Program-made: the position numbers and the translations under genes
Shown: piece after piece, positions 1-8,459 of the stretch
Layout of the letters: each line of letters opens with the position of its first letter
Position numbering within the stretch: the stretch's first letter is position 1
Notes under the pieces: generated by a model
What the model saw: only the letters and a program-made list of their open reading frames with translations
Databases searched by the model: none
What the model was told of the DNA's origin: nothing
Source: Nitrosopumilaceae archaeon
Lineage (GTDB): Archaea > Thermoproteota > Nitrososphaeria > Nitrososphaerales > Nitrosopumilaceae
Assembly: GCA_022823825.1 (NCBI GenBank)
Contig: JAJEHG010000065.1
Location: 16,087 to 80,086, forward strand
Length of the DNA: 64,000 nucleotides
Direction of reading: 5' to 3'

Positions 1-1575
1 GCAAGCAGCTCAGGCGAGATCGCCATAGTGCACAACGGCATCATAACAAACTTCGAGGAGATAAAGTCCGAGCTTGTACAGGACGGGTACGAGTTCAGGA
101 GCGAGACGGACAGCGAGGTGATTTCAAACCTGCTGCAGAAAAACTACGAGCGAACCGGGAGCGTCAAGGAATCCATGATGGGCACGGTTTCAAGGCTGCA
201 GGGAGAGTATGCGTTCGTGGCAATGTTCAGCGGCGGCAGGCTGGCCGCGGCCAGGCTCCACAAGCCGCTCATAATCGGAGTCGGAAAAAACGACATGTTT
301 CTCTCAAGCGACGTGCTTGGGTTCATCGAGTACACGGACGAGGCCGTGTACGTGGAGAACGGCAACATGGTGACCGCAAACGGAGACATGTCCACGTTTG
401 AGGTCACGGACTTTGAAGGGAGGCCCGTCAAGTACAGCATAACAAAGGTCTCAAAGGAGTTCGGGGACGCGTACAAGGGCGACTATGCTCACTTTACCCT
501 AAAGGAGATCTTCGAGCAGCACGAGACCGCATCCAGGGCAGGCGGGACGGCCGTGCGGGAGATAGCAGAGGCCGCCAGGATCATACGAGGCGCGGACAGC
601 GTATGCCTGACGGGCAGCGGGAGCAGCTACAACGCGGCGCTGGTCGCAAAGCACTTCTTTGCAAGCCATGCCAAAAAGAGCACAGAGGCCGTCATGTCAA
701 GCGAGATGCAGTTCTCATCGGAAGGAATGGGCCCCGGCTCGGTGCTCGTGGCCATATCCCAGAGCGGGGAGAGCGCCGACGTGCTGAGCGCCGTCAGGAC
801 GGCGAGAAAGGCAGGATGCAGAATAATATCGGTGGTCAACATGATGACCTCCTCGCTTGCGCGCCAGTCGGACGTGACAATCGGGATGAACTGCGGCCCC
901 GAGATAGGGGTGGCCGCCACCAAGAGCTTTACGTCTCAGCTGGTGGTGCTATACAGGATAATATCGCAGGTGGCAGAAGACAGGCGGCTCGGTGGCAATG
1001 GCGGCGACAGGGGCGACAGCAGCAGCGGCAACGGCAGTAGCGACATCACAGGCGCAGTCCCGGGCCTCATACTCCGGACGCTGGAGGATCCCACCGGCGT
1101 GCAAAAGGTGGCAAAGGAGCTTAAAGACATATCGGACATATACGTGCTCGGCAGGGGCGTGCACTATCCCATTGCAACGGAGGCGGCCCTGAAGATAAAG
1201 GAGTTGACGTACATACATGCAGAGGGGATTGCAGGAGGCGAGCTAAAGCACGGGCCGCTCGCGCTGATGGACGACTCGACATACGTCATTGTGATAAACC
1301 CGGCCGACTCCACATACGAGGAGATGCTGACCAGCGCAAGGGAGATAAAAGCAAGGGGCGCAAGAATAATAGGAATATCCGACGCGCATTCTGACGTGTA
1401 CGACCACTGGATAAAGATCCCAGAAGCCGGGGATAAAGCGGGGAATTCAAATGGCCCGCTTTATGCCATATCGGAGATCATACCCATACAGCTGCTCGCG
1501 TACTATACGGCGCTGGAGAGGAATGCGGATCCGGATTATCCGAGGAACCTGGCAAAGTCCGTAACAGTCAAGTGA
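1..1575 (+). CDS. glmS: Glutamine--fructose-6-phosphate aminotransferase (5' truncated by window)
   Basis: Makes glucosamine-6-phosphate from fructose-6-phosphate and glutamine, the entry step to amino sugars. The reading frame is open from base 1, so the first residues (including the catalytic N-terminal Cys) lie outside the window; the track's ATG at 28 is internal. Visible parts are the end of the class II glutamine amidotransferase domain (HNGIITNFEE, SETDSEV) and two SIS sugar-isomerase domains (LTGSGSSYNAA, SQSGESADV; then GRGVHYPIATEAALKIKE and GGELKHGPLAL). A Gly/Asp/Ser-rich insert (GGNGGDRGDSSSGNGSS) sits between the SIS domains, where such tracts are not expected. The C-terminus ends in the typical NLAKSVTVK. 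It converges on the CobT-like gene. Confidence 0.96.
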   Translation, partial: ASSSGEIAIVHNGIITNFEEIKSELVQDGYEFRSETDSEVISNLLQKNYERTGSVKESMMGTVSRLQGEYAFVAMFSGGRLAAARLHKPLIIGVGKNDMFLSSDVLGFIEYTDEAVYVENGNMVTANGDMSTFEVTDFEGRPVKYSITKVSKEFGDAYKGDYAHFTLKEIFEQHETASRAGGTAVREIAEAARIIRGADSVCLTGSGSSYNAALVAKHFFASHAKKSTEAVMSSEMQFSSEGMGPGSVLVAISQSGESADVLSAVRTARKAGCRIISVVNMMTSSLARQSDVTIGMNCGPEIGVAATKSFTSQLVVLYRIISQVAEDRRLGGNGGDRGDSSSGNGSSDITGAVPGLILRTLEDPTGVQKVAKELKDISDIYVLGRGVHYPIATEAALKIKELTYIHAEGIAGGELKHGPLALMDDSTYVIVINPADSTYEEMLTSAREIKARGARIIGISDAHSDVYDHWIKIPEAGDKAGNSNGPLYAISEIIPIQLLAYYTALERNADPDYPRNLAKSVTVK

Positions 1576-1638
1576 CGGGGAACCGGTGCGAAAAAGATCG
1601 GGGGCGGCCCGTCCAGCATGCGGCCCGCAGACCAGCCC

Positions 1639-2964
1639 TCATGCGGCCCGCGATCCGAACATTTTGGCGTACTCGGCGTCTATTGCGCGCGCCATCTCCG
1701 CGCGCCCGGCGTTTGTCTTTAGCATGGCAGAGATGATGCAGCCGCCTGCGCCTACGCCCTCCTTGGCATATCCCTCCGCAAATGCCCTCAGTCCTGCATG
1801 CTTTGAGGCGTCAAGCCCCGGGTCTACTGCGATTGCAGGAACGCCGGACACGTCGGATATCAGTCCTGCAAAGTCCGCATTCTTGTCCCCTGCCACGTAC
1901 GAGGTTGTCCCGACTGCCACGTTGCTGCCGTCGTATCCTATCCTTGACGCAACGGCAAGGACGGCGGCCATCTGCGTCCCGCCTGCCAGCATAACCTTGG
2001 AGGATACTGACGCGGAGCTCAGCATGCCGGCCACGAACGGAATCATAGGATCCCCCACGGCGGCCGTTATCCGGTACATGTAATGCTGCCTCTCCGCCTC
2101 GCTTGAGCCCGGTCCGGGCGGCTTTGGCGCGACGTCATCAAGAGGGACCTGCGCGTCGGAGGCGCGTCCACCACCGTGACGTTCCGGGGGCGCAGCCGCG
2201 TGCGGGCGGCCTCGGCCTGGCAGACGCCGTCCGTTATCAGGCGCGGCACCAGCCGCATTGCCCGCGGAGCCACCGGGGGCGCCCTCCGTACGGCCGCCCT
2301 TCTCACCGGGCGCGCGTTGTGGTGTACGCCCCGCGCCCTTCCTGCCAAGCCTCAGAAACGCGTCGCGTATGACCCGTCTCTTGAGGGATATTGGGTTGGA
2401 GGGCATGCTGGAGCTTACCCTCGCGCGATGCCCCAGCCCGTACAGGACTGCCATTGCCGTGGTGGTCCCGGCCGGAATGCTCTCGCCTATCACCAAACAG
2501 TCGGCAAGCGGCGCCAGGCTCCTCCCCACTATGCGCCCATAGTCCACCGCATGCAGCACGTCCTGCACCGACATCGCGTCACGCGTGCGGATGTTGCCGC
2601 CGTACCCAAGCCCCGTGGCCACGTACGGCAGTCTCGGGGATACGCGGCTCCCGGCGTTTATCGTCACGTGCGGAATGCTTGCGTGCTCGAGGGCCGCCTT
2701 TGCAAGGACGGCGGGGGTCGGCTTGCCGTCAGGCGTGACGGGTATGCCCTTGATGGTCCTGCAGTATCCGTAATGCAGGTATTCGGCATCGGCAGGCGGC
2801 GTGAACTTGAACGAGCCCGTATCGGCGCCCGCGATTGTAAGCCCGGGAACCTCGCAGGTGGACGTATACGACATTACCATCGAGAACAGGAACCTGCCGG
2901 AGGCGACAGAGTCTACAAAGTCTGCGCCCCTGCGCTCGCTTCCGTGTATCCTCAGGCCGTCCAT
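1639..2964 (-). CDS. CobT-like nicotinate-nucleotide:dimethylbenzimidazole phosphoribosyltransferase family (archaeal UPF0284 type)
   Basis: A 441-residue protein resembling the archaeal family annotated as putative NaMN:DMB phosphoribosyltransferase, a step in lower-ligand assembly of cobamides; thaumarchaea are known cobamide producers. Family-like stretches are the Gly-rich TGLGYGGNIRTRDAM, the ESIPAGTTTAMAVLYGLG segment and the C-terminal GTTSYVAGDKNADF. Between roughly residues 210 and 290 lies a Gly/Pro/Arg/Ala-rich tract (for example GRTPQRAPGEKGGRTEGAPG) that looks inserted. It is the last gene of a minus-strand run with the MBL hydrolase, 75 bp downstream of it. Biochemical function in archaea is less certain than the family membership. 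Confidence 0.8.
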   Translation of the reverse strand: MDGLRIHGSERRGADFVDSVASGRFLFSMVMSYTSTCEVPGLTIAGADTGSFKFTPPADAEYLHYGYCRTIKGIPVTPDGKPTPAVLAKAALEHASIPHVTINAGSRVSPRLPYVATGLGYGGNIRTRDAMSVQDVLHAVDYGRIVGRSLAPLADCLVIGESIPAGTTTAMAVLYGLGHRARVSSSMPSNPISLKRRVIRDAFLRLGRKGAGRTPQRAPGEKGGRTEGAPGGSAGNAAGAAPDNGRRLPGRGRPHAAAPPERHGGGRASDAQVPLDDVAPKPPGPGSSEAERQHYMYRITAAVGDPMIPFVAGMLSSASVSSKVMLAGGTQMAAVLAVASRIGYDGSNVAVGTTSYVAGDKNADFAGLISDVSGVPAIAVDPGLDASKHAGLRAFAEGYAKEGVGAGGCIISAMLKTNAGRAEMARAIDAEYAKMFGSRAA

Positions 2965-3039
2965 ATCCGTTGCTCATCACCAGCCCGTGCGCGGCGCAGA
3001 CCGGCTCCCTCGCGTAAATGACAGTGCGGCCGTGCGCAG

Positions 3040-3660
3040 TCACCCCATGGTCATCCTTGCCACAAACTGCTCCTCGGATACCGGGCGCATCACAGGATTG
3101 CTCTGCTTTTGATCTCCGAGGGTGGACACCGGTACGGCCCCATAGTCGTGCCCCGGATACATCACAAGCGAGTCCTCAAGGTTTGAAAGCGTGTCGAATA
3201 TGCTGTGGTACAGTTCGCGCGCGCTGCCGCCGGGCAGATCGACGCGCCCGCACGTGCCCACAAACAGCGTGTCGCCGGTAAAGATCTTGCCGTCCCCGAC
3301 CAGGCAGATGCTGTCCTTTGAGTGGCCGGGGGTATGCAGCACCTCGAGCGCCGAGTCCCCAAACGCGACGGCGTCGCCGTGCCGCAGCGATATGTCATGG
3401 GGCAGTTCTGACGCCTCGTGCTGCGCGACAGGGGCGCCGGTGGACTGGGCCATCTGCTCGTTTCCCGTCGTGTGGTCAAAATGGTGGTGCGTGTTTACGA
3501 TATGCGTGACGCGAAGCGAGTCCCGCCTTATGACCTGCTCTATGTCCGCCAGGTCCCACGAGGGGTCCAGTATTACGGCATCCCCGGTCTTATAATCAGA
3601 TATGACGTACGTAAAGTTCTGCATGCGTCCCACCTGCATCTGCTCGACTTTGATGGTCAT
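3040..3660 (-). CDS. MBL-fold metallo-hydrolase (glyoxalase II / persulfide dioxygenase-like)
   Basis: A 206-residue metallo-beta-lactamase-fold hydrolase. It carries the metal-binding signature THHHFDH near residue 60, then HTPGHSKDS, FTGDTLF and a late PGHDYG, the usual order for glyoxalase II and ETHE1-type enzymes. Substrate cannot be fixed from sequence; a thioester or persulfide is likely. Its ATG overlaps the TGA of the upstream nnrE gene (ATGA), implying translational coupling. Length is short for glyoxalase II, which has an extra C-terminal substrate domain, so it may be closer to the single-domain ETHE1-like group. Confidence 0.88.
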   Translation of the reverse strand: MTIKVEQMQVGRMQNFTYVISDYKTGDAVILDPSWDLADIEQVIRRDSLRVTHIVNTHHHFDHTTGNEQMAQSTGAPVAQHEASELPHDISLRHGDAVAFGDSALEVLHTPGHSKDSICLVGDGKIFTGDTLFVGTCGRVDLPGGSARELYHSIFDTLSNLEDSLVMYPGHDYGAVPVSTLGDQKQSNPVMRPVSEEQFVARMTMG

Positions 3661-4337
3661 GAGACGATCCCTGCCTCCGCCTCCGGCGGGATGCCGATCT
3701 TTTCTGTATGCAGGGCGCCGGTCAGGTCGGGGCGCCTTGGAATTCCCTGCTTCATGCGGTGGAACGTGACGGTCACGTCACACGTCGTATGCATGTTGGC
3801 AGTCTCCCCGGTCTGCGGGTCGAGCCCGCTCGGCACGTCGACGGCCATCTTGAACGGCTCTTGCTGCCCGTTGATGTACGCGATGGCCGACGAGTACGGC
3901 TTCCGGATATCGCCCGTGATGCCGGTCCCGAATATCGCGTCTACGATGACGTCAGGCGCGCTACCCGGTGGCACAAACTCGGCGCCGCACGCCACCAAGG
4001 ACACCGAGCCGGGCATCTTCTCCAAGAGGGACCAGTTCCACCGGCTCTCCTCCGTCTTTATCATGTCGGGACTGCCCAGCAGGTGCACTGCGGGACGGGC
4101 CCCGTATCCGGCAAGGTGCCGGGCGGCTACCATCCCGTCGCCGCCGTTGTTTCCGAGGCCGGCGACCACCAGAACGCGCTTGCCTGCAATGTCGTGCCCC
4201 CTGGCGCGTACGGCCTCCACCAGGCGCCTGGCAGCGGCGGCGCCGGCATTCTCCATCATGAATTTTTTGAGAAAGCCCATGTCGTGCCCCCTGTTCTCGA
4301 TGTCGTACATCTGGGACACCGTAATTGGCGGATCCAT
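3657..4337 (-). CDS. nnrE: NAD(P)H-hydrate epimerase (YjeF N-terminal domain)
   Basis: Epimerises damaged NAD(P)H hydrates for repair. About 226 residues after trimming the track ORF to ATG 4337 (MDPPITVSQM), which has a TATA-like box 27 nt upstream; the first 110 track residues overlap the pgk gene antisense and have no family match. YjeF_N hallmarks are visible: ENAGAAAAR, VVAGLGNNGGDGMVAARHL, DAIFGTG and the AVDVPSGLDPQTG loop. No dehydratase (YjeF C-terminal) domain is fused, unlike many archaeal NnrDE proteins. First gene of the operon with the MBL hydrolase. Confidence 0.9.
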   Translation of the reverse strand: MDPPITVSQMYDIENRGHDMGFLKKFMMENAGAAAARRLVEAVRARGHDIAGKRVLVVAGLGNNGGDGMVAARHLAGYGARPAVHLLGSPDMIKTEESRWNWSLLEKMPGSVSLVACGAEFVPPGSAPDVIVDAIFGTGITGDIRKPYSSAIAYINGQQEPFKMAVDVPSGLDPQTGETANMHTTCDVTVTFHRMKQGIPRRPDLTGALHTEKIGIPPEAEAGIVS

Positions 4338-4359
4338 GGCGTGGTGGGCGTGGGCGGCC

Positions 4360-4367
4360 AAATTAAG
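4360..4367 (-). promoter_or_regulatory. TATA-like box for nnrE
   Basis: CTTAATTT on the minus strand, centred about 27 nt before ATG 4337. Supports the trimmed start. Confidence 0.55.
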
Positions 4368-4438
4368 CTTGCCAAGCGTCGGCGGCGGGCGCGGGCGGCC
4401 GCACCCGCGGATGCGGCAGCGGACAAAAGCTCTGAAGG

Positions 4439-4446
4439 AATTTAAC
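4439..4446 (+). promoter_or_regulatory. TATA-like box for pgk
   Basis: AATTTAAC centred about 26 nt before GTG 4468. Supports a leaderless GTG start over ATG 4411. Confidence 0.5.
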
Positions 4447-4467
4447 GGGGCCCTTGGCAGTACAATC

Positions 4468-5688
4468 GTGAAGAGTGTCCTCACACTTGATGACTTTGAC
4501 CTCAAGGGCAAGACCGTGTTTCTGAGGGTCGACATGAACTGTCCCATCGACCCCAACACGATGGAGATTCTGGGCACAAAGCGGATAGAGGAGGCGGCGG
4601 CCAGCCTGAAGTCGCTGCAGGACGCAAAGGTGGTGATCGCATCCCACCAGGGAAGGGTGGGCAACAACGACTATACCGGAATGTCAAGCCATGCGGAGGT
4701 GCTCCAGAAGGTGACCGGCCGCAGCATCAAGTACGTGGAGGACGTGATGGGGGTGGCGGCCCAGGACGAGATACGCAGCATGAAGGACGGCGACATCATA
4801 CTGCTTGACAACCTCAGGTTCTGCGCGGAGGAGAACTATGAATTTCCCCCCGAGTCCGCCTCCAAGACGATAATGGTCTCCAGGCTCTCAAAGCTGTTCG
4901 ACGCGTGCGTCATGGACTCGTTTCCGAGCGCGCACAGGCAGCATCCGTCGATCGTGGGATTCCCCCACGTGCTTCCGGCGTGCGCCGGCAGGATTGTAGA
5001 GCGCGAGGTTCAGAACCTCGACAACATAATGACGGTGGCAAAGGCCCCCCACGTGATCGTACTGGGAGGCTCAAAGGTGCCCGACAGGCTAGAGGCCATA
5101 AAGATGCTGATAGAGAACGGCAGGGCCGACCACATACTTCTGACCGGGCTCATTGGAAACGTGTTTCTGCGCGCCCAGGCAAGGATAAAGTCGTCGCTTG
5201 GGATAAAACGCGAAGAGGAGGCAGTGGCAAAGGCCCACGCGCTGATTGGCGAGTATCCCGACGTGTTTGCCACTCCCGTGGACGTGGCAATCGACAAGGA
5301 CGGCGAGAGGATAGAGATGGACGTCAGGGAGATGAGCAGGGGGGACAAGGTGTACGACATGGGCCCAAAGACGGTGGAATACTATTCAAAGCTGATATCG
5401 GGCGCCGGCACCGTGTTCATAAGCGGCCCTGCAGGGTTCTTTGAGAACGAAAACTTTAGCTATGGGACAAACTCCCTGCTGAGGGCAGTCGCAGACTCCA
5501 TGGCCACCACCATAGTCAGCGGCGGCCACCTTACCTCGGCGCTAAAAAAGCTGGGACTGACTGACAGGATAAACCACATCAGCACCGCCGGCGGAGCCCT
5601 CGTGCTGTATCTGACAGGCAAGCGCCTTCCCATGATAAGCGCGCTCGAGGATGCGTCCGCCAGGCACAGGAACCAGGGGCTCAGTTGA
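4468..5688 (+). CDS. pgk: Phosphoglycerate kinase
   Basis: Transfers phosphate between 1,3-bisphosphoglycerate and ADP; in an autotrophic thaumarchaeon it would serve gluconeogenesis. The 406-residue product begins with the family-typical LTLDDFDLKGKTVFLRVDMN and contains LLDNLRF, SFPSAHRQHPS, VLGGSKVPDR, the FISGPAGFFENE loop and a late SGGHLTSALK. I start it at GTG 4468, just ahead of the conserved N-terminus and 26 nt after a TATA-like box. The track ORF begins far upstream, inside genes on the other strand. ATG 4411 is an in-frame alternative adding 19 residues. Transcribed divergently from nnrE. Confidence 0.93.
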   Translation: MKSVLTLDDFDLKGKTVFLRVDMNCPIDPNTMEILGTKRIEEAAASLKSLQDAKVVIASHQGRVGNNDYTGMSSHAEVLQKVTGRSIKYVEDVMGVAAQDEIRSMKDGDIILLDNLRFCAEENYEFPPESASKTIMVSRLSKLFDACVMDSFPSAHRQHPSIVGFPHVLPACAGRIVEREVQNLDNIMTVAKAPHVIVLGGSKVPDRLEAIKMLIENGRADHILLTGLIGNVFLRAQARIKSSLGIKREEEAVAKAHALIGEYPDVFATPVDVAIDKDGERIEMDVREMSRGDKVYDMGPKTVEYYSKLISGAGTVFISGPAGFFENENFSYGTNSLLRAVADSMATTIVSGGHLTSALKKLGLTDRINHISTAGGALVLYLTGKRLPMISALEDASARHRNQGLS

Positions 5689-6042
5689 TGCGGGGCGTGC
5701 CCCGAGGATGCCGACGGCGGCAGGGGATACGAGTATCTGAGATCAGGCGCATAGAGGCATGGCCGAACTGCGGCGATGGCTATGGCGGCGGCGGCGGCGG
5801 CTGCAGGGACGGTGGCACACATGACAGCGGCGGCATCTGCCCCCCCCCCCTTCCCCTCCCCGGCATGGCGCCTTCAAGCACGGCATTCACAGCCTAGAAC
5901 CGCCACGTCGTGCGGACTCGGCGGATTCGGATTCGCATGGCATGTCACGACCGCGCGCGGAATAACCGTACAGATGGTTACGCGGGGGCGTCTATAATGT
6001 CAGAGTCGTTTTTGTGATCGACGCCGTTCAGCACTCAGGCTC
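5689..6042 (+). other. Convergent intergenic region without a supported gene
   Basis: 354 bp between the converging ends of pgk and the zinc-ribbon gene. It holds a perfect short inverted repeat (CGGGGC-GT-GCCCCG, 5691-5704) just after the pgk stop, with no T-run, and a long C-run near 5840. The two track ORFs here (70 and 73 aa) are composed of simple GC-rich sequence and have no recognisable domain; I do not support them. No tRNA-like T-arm seen. Confidence 0.6.
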
Positions 6043-6438
6043 CTACAATGGCGCCTTGCAGCCGGGATTCGGGCATGCGCGCTCCTCTGCCCTTCCCAGG
6101 TGGACTGTTTGGGAGCAGGCGCCGCATTTCATCTCGTCCACCACGTCAAAGAGGCGCAGCCACATCGTGTTAAAGTTCTGCGCTATGTTGCGTACAAGGC
6201 CCGACTCGCACAGCGACGTAAAGTCGGACTCGACATCGCACACGTCACACGTGTCGTCCACGGCGCCTTTTTTGCGCATGATGTCCAGGACTTCGTCGTT
6301 CGTAAACCGGAGCTCGAGGTCGTTAAAATTCTCAAATATTGTACGGCGCATCTCAAGACCCAGCGCGGCGGAGGCGTCAGCGTTATTGCCGGAGGCGGCG
6401 TCAGCAGCCCCTGTCGCCCCGTCGGAATCGCCAGCCAT
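6043..6438 (-). CDS. Zinc-ribbon protein of unknown function, last gene of suf operon
   Basis: 131 residues, not recognised by name. The N-terminal 30 residues are Ala/Gly/Asp-rich and probably disordered. The remainder has a CDVCDVE pair near the middle and a C-terminal ribbon CGACSQ...CPNPGC, four to six metal-ligand cysteines in all. Its start lies directly after the sufU stop, so it is cotranscribed with the Fe-S genes. Position suggests an accessory or regulatory role in Fe-S assembly, but that is inference. Confidence 0.75.
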   Translation of the reverse strand: MAGDSDGATGAADAASGNNADASAALGLEMRRTIFENFNDLELRFTNDEVLDIMRKKGAVDDTCDVCDVESDFTSLCESGLVRNIAQNFNTMWLRLFDVVDEMKCGACSQTVHLGRAEERACPNPGCKAPL

Positions 6439-6933
6439 CTAGTACAGTCCGGCAGCCTCTTCTTTTAGTCTGTCGATCTCCTCAGGAGACATGCCGGCAT
6501 CCGCGGCGTCCGGGCCAGTGGAGCTGCCCGAGTTCTGCATGTGCCTTCCAAGATACGTGTATAGCGCCGACTTGAACACCTTCAGCGACAGCAGCGCGCA
6601 CTTTATGCGGACCGCCTGCAGGTGTTCCAGCCCCAGCTCGCCCAGTATGTCGTCCTTGCCTACTGCCCTCACCTCTTCTAGGCTCTTTCCTTTTGTAATC
6701 TCAGTCAGGACCGACGAGCACGCCATGCAGATTGCGCAGCCCTTGCCATGGAACTTTATGTCAGAGACGGCGTTGTCAGATATGTTCATGTCTATGTCTA
6801 TGCTGTCGCCGCACAGCGGGTTTGCGTCATGAAACGTCACGTCGGGGTTCTCTATCTTGCCAAAGTTTGCCGGATTCCTCGAATAGTCCACGATCATCTC
6901 GTGGTAGATGTCCGCGTTGCCACCGCTGCTCAT
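6439..6933 (-). CDS. sufU: SufU/IscU-type Fe-S cluster scaffold or sulfur-transfer protein
   Basis: 164 residues of the IscU/SufU fold. The three cysteine motifs are intact: NPLCGDSID, GKGCAICMACSS and IKCALLSLK. The spacing between the second and third Cys is that of SufU-like proteins. The C-terminal 30 residues (SGSSTGPDAADAG...) are an extra tail. Start ATG overlaps the sufS stop by 4 bp, so it is translationally coupled and likely receives sulfur from SufS. Confidence 0.93.
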   Translation of the reverse strand: MSSGGNADIYHEMIVDYSRNPANFGKIENPDVTFHDANPLCGDSIDIDMNISDNAVSDIKFHGKGCAICMACSSVLTEITKGKSLEEVRAVGKDDILGELGLEHLQAVRIKCALLSLKVFKSALYTYLGRHMQNSGSSTGPDAADAGMSPEEIDRLKEEAAGLY

Positions 6934-8450
6934 CTTGCAGCATCGCCCTCCTCTTTCTTGCCGCGCACCGCAAACTTTTGCGCCACCACGTCAAGCGATC
7001 CTACCAGTGCGTCGATCTCGGAGGTTGTATTGTACAGGTAAAAGCTCGCCCTTGACGTGGCCGCCACGTCGAGCTTTTCCATCAGCACCTGCGCGCAGTG
7101 GTGTCCAGACCTGAGCGCCACGCCGGCCTCGTCTATGATATACGCGACATCGTGCGGGTGCACCGACTGGAAGTTAAACGAGATGACGCCGCCGCGCCTC
7201 GAGGCGTCCTTTGGCCCGTATATCTTAAGGTCCGGTACGGCTGACAGTTTTTCTAGCGCGTATCGCGTGAGGAGCATCTCGTGGCTTCTGACGTTCTTCA
7301 TCCCGATTCGTTCAAGGTAGTCTATGGCGGCGCCCAGCCCTATCACGTCGGCGATGTTGGGCGTGCCGGCCTCGAACTTGTACGGCAGATCGTTCCACGT
7401 GGACTCGTACTTGTGCACCTCGCGGATCATGTCACCGCCCCCGTGGAACGGCACCATCTCGCCCAGCATTTCCTTGCTTGCCCAGAGTACGCCTATGCCG
7501 GTGGGTCCCAGCATCTTGTGGCCGGAGAATGCGAAAAAGTCGCACCCGAGCGACGCGATGTCGACTGGCATGTGCGGTACGGCCTGGGCGCCGTCCACCA
7601 GCGTGGGGACGCCGGCAGCCTTGCACTTTGAGATGATTGCATCTGCGTCTGTGATGGTGCCAAGCACGTTTGACATCAGGCTGAACGCGACCAGTCTCAC
7701 CCTTCCAGTATCAAGCAGCTTGTCCAGATCGTCAAGGATCAGCTCGCCGTTATCGTCAATCCGGACATATTCTAGGACCGCCCCCCTTTCTTCGGCCACG
7801 AGCTGCCACGGCACAATGTTGCTGTGGTGCTCGTATTCCGTAGTGACTATGATGTCGCCGGGCCTTACGTGTCCTCTTCCCCATGCGTATGCCACCAAGT
7901 TGATTGCCTCAGTAGTGCCGCGGACGAATATTATCTCCTGCCGGTCCCTGATGTTTACAAATTTGGCCACCTTGTCCCGGACCGCCTCGTAGGCCTCGGT
8001 GGCCTCCTCGGCAAGCGCGTACACGGCCCTGTGGGTGTTCGCATTGTACGTCCTGTAATAGTCGCCTATCGCGTCTATCACCTGCGTGGGTTTTTGCGTG
8101 GTGGATGCATTATCCAGATATACCAGGGGCTTGCCGTCCCTGACGGTCCTAGCAAGTATCGGAAAGTCCCCTCGAAGATCCTCAAAATTTACCACGGGCT
8201 GCGCAGGGGGTTTTGTTTGCGTGGAGGGCTGCTGCTGCGGTGGTTTTTGCTGCGTGGGTTGCGGCTGCTGCTGCGGTGGTTTTTGCTGCGTGGGTTGCGG
8301 CTGCTGCTGCGGTGGTTTTTGCTGCGTGGGTTGCGGCTGCTTTTGCGCATGCTGGAATTGCCGACGGTGCCGATTCCGGCGGCGTGCCTTTTTGCCATGC
8401 TGCGGTTGCTGCTGCGGCTGGGGGGATTGTCCATTCTGAGTCGCGTCCAT
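6930..8450 (-). CDS. sufS: Cysteine desulfurase SufS with Gln/Pro repeat N-terminal extension
   Basis: PLP enzyme that takes sulfur from cysteine for Fe-S assembly. From about residue 88 the protein is a normal class V aminotransferase-fold desulfurase: YLDNASTTQKP, EYEHHSNIVPW, VDGAQAVPH, the PLP-lysine motif FSGHKMLGPTG and the active-site Cys in RSGHHCAQ. The first ~87 residues are unusual: a basic patch (KKARRRNRHRRQ) followed by three perfect 12-residue copies rich in Gln, Pro and Lys, encoded by a 3 x 36 bp DNA repeat. No such extension is normal for SufS. Lies between the Rieske gene and sufU. Confidence 0.95.
   Translation of the reverse strand: MDATQNGQSPQPQQQPQHGKKARRRNRHRRQFQHAQKQPQPTQQKPPQQQPQPTQQKPPQQQPQPTQQKPPQQQPSTQTKPPAQPVVNFEDLRGDFPILARTVRDGKPLVYLDNASTTQKPTQVIDAIGDYYRTYNANTHRAVYALAEEATEAYEAVRDKVAKFVNIRDRQEIIFVRGTTEAINLVAYAWGRGHVRPGDIIVTTEYEHHSNIVPWQLVAEERGAVLEYVRIDDNGELILDDLDKLLDTGRVRLVAFSLMSNVLGTITDADAIISKCKAAGVPTLVDGAQAVPHMPVDIASLGCDFFAFSGHKMLGPTGIGVLWASKEMLGEMVPFHGGGDMIREVHKYESTWNDLPYKFEAGTPNIADVIGLGAAIDYLERIGMKNVRSHEMLLTRYALEKLSAVPDLKIYGPKDASRRGGVISFNFQSVHPHDVAYIIDEAGVALRSGHHCAQVLMEKLDVAATSRASFYLYNTTSEIDALVGSLDVVAQKFAVRGKKEEGDAAR
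8231..8338 (-). repeat. Three perfect 36-bp direct repeats inside sufS
   Basis: The unit gctgctgcggtggttttt... occurs at 8231-8266, 8267-8302 and 8303-8338 without mismatch. In the minus-strand frame it encodes a Gln/Pro/Thr/Lys 12-mer three times. Confidence 0.95.
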
Positions 8451-8459
8451 GGCCGGTCA

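Noticed and set aside
2176-3021. 281-aa plus-strand ORF opposite the CobT-like gene
   Set aside because: Arg/Ala/Pro-rich shadow of the GC-rich insert; no recognisable motif and no TATA-like box.
5691-5704. CGGGGC-GT-GCCCCG as a pgk terminator
   Set aside because: The loop is only 2 nt and no T-run follows; archaeal termination relies on T-rich sequence.
8231-8338. Repeats considered as a CRISPR array
   Set aside because: The three 36-bp units are directly adjacent with no spacers and keep the sufS reading frame.
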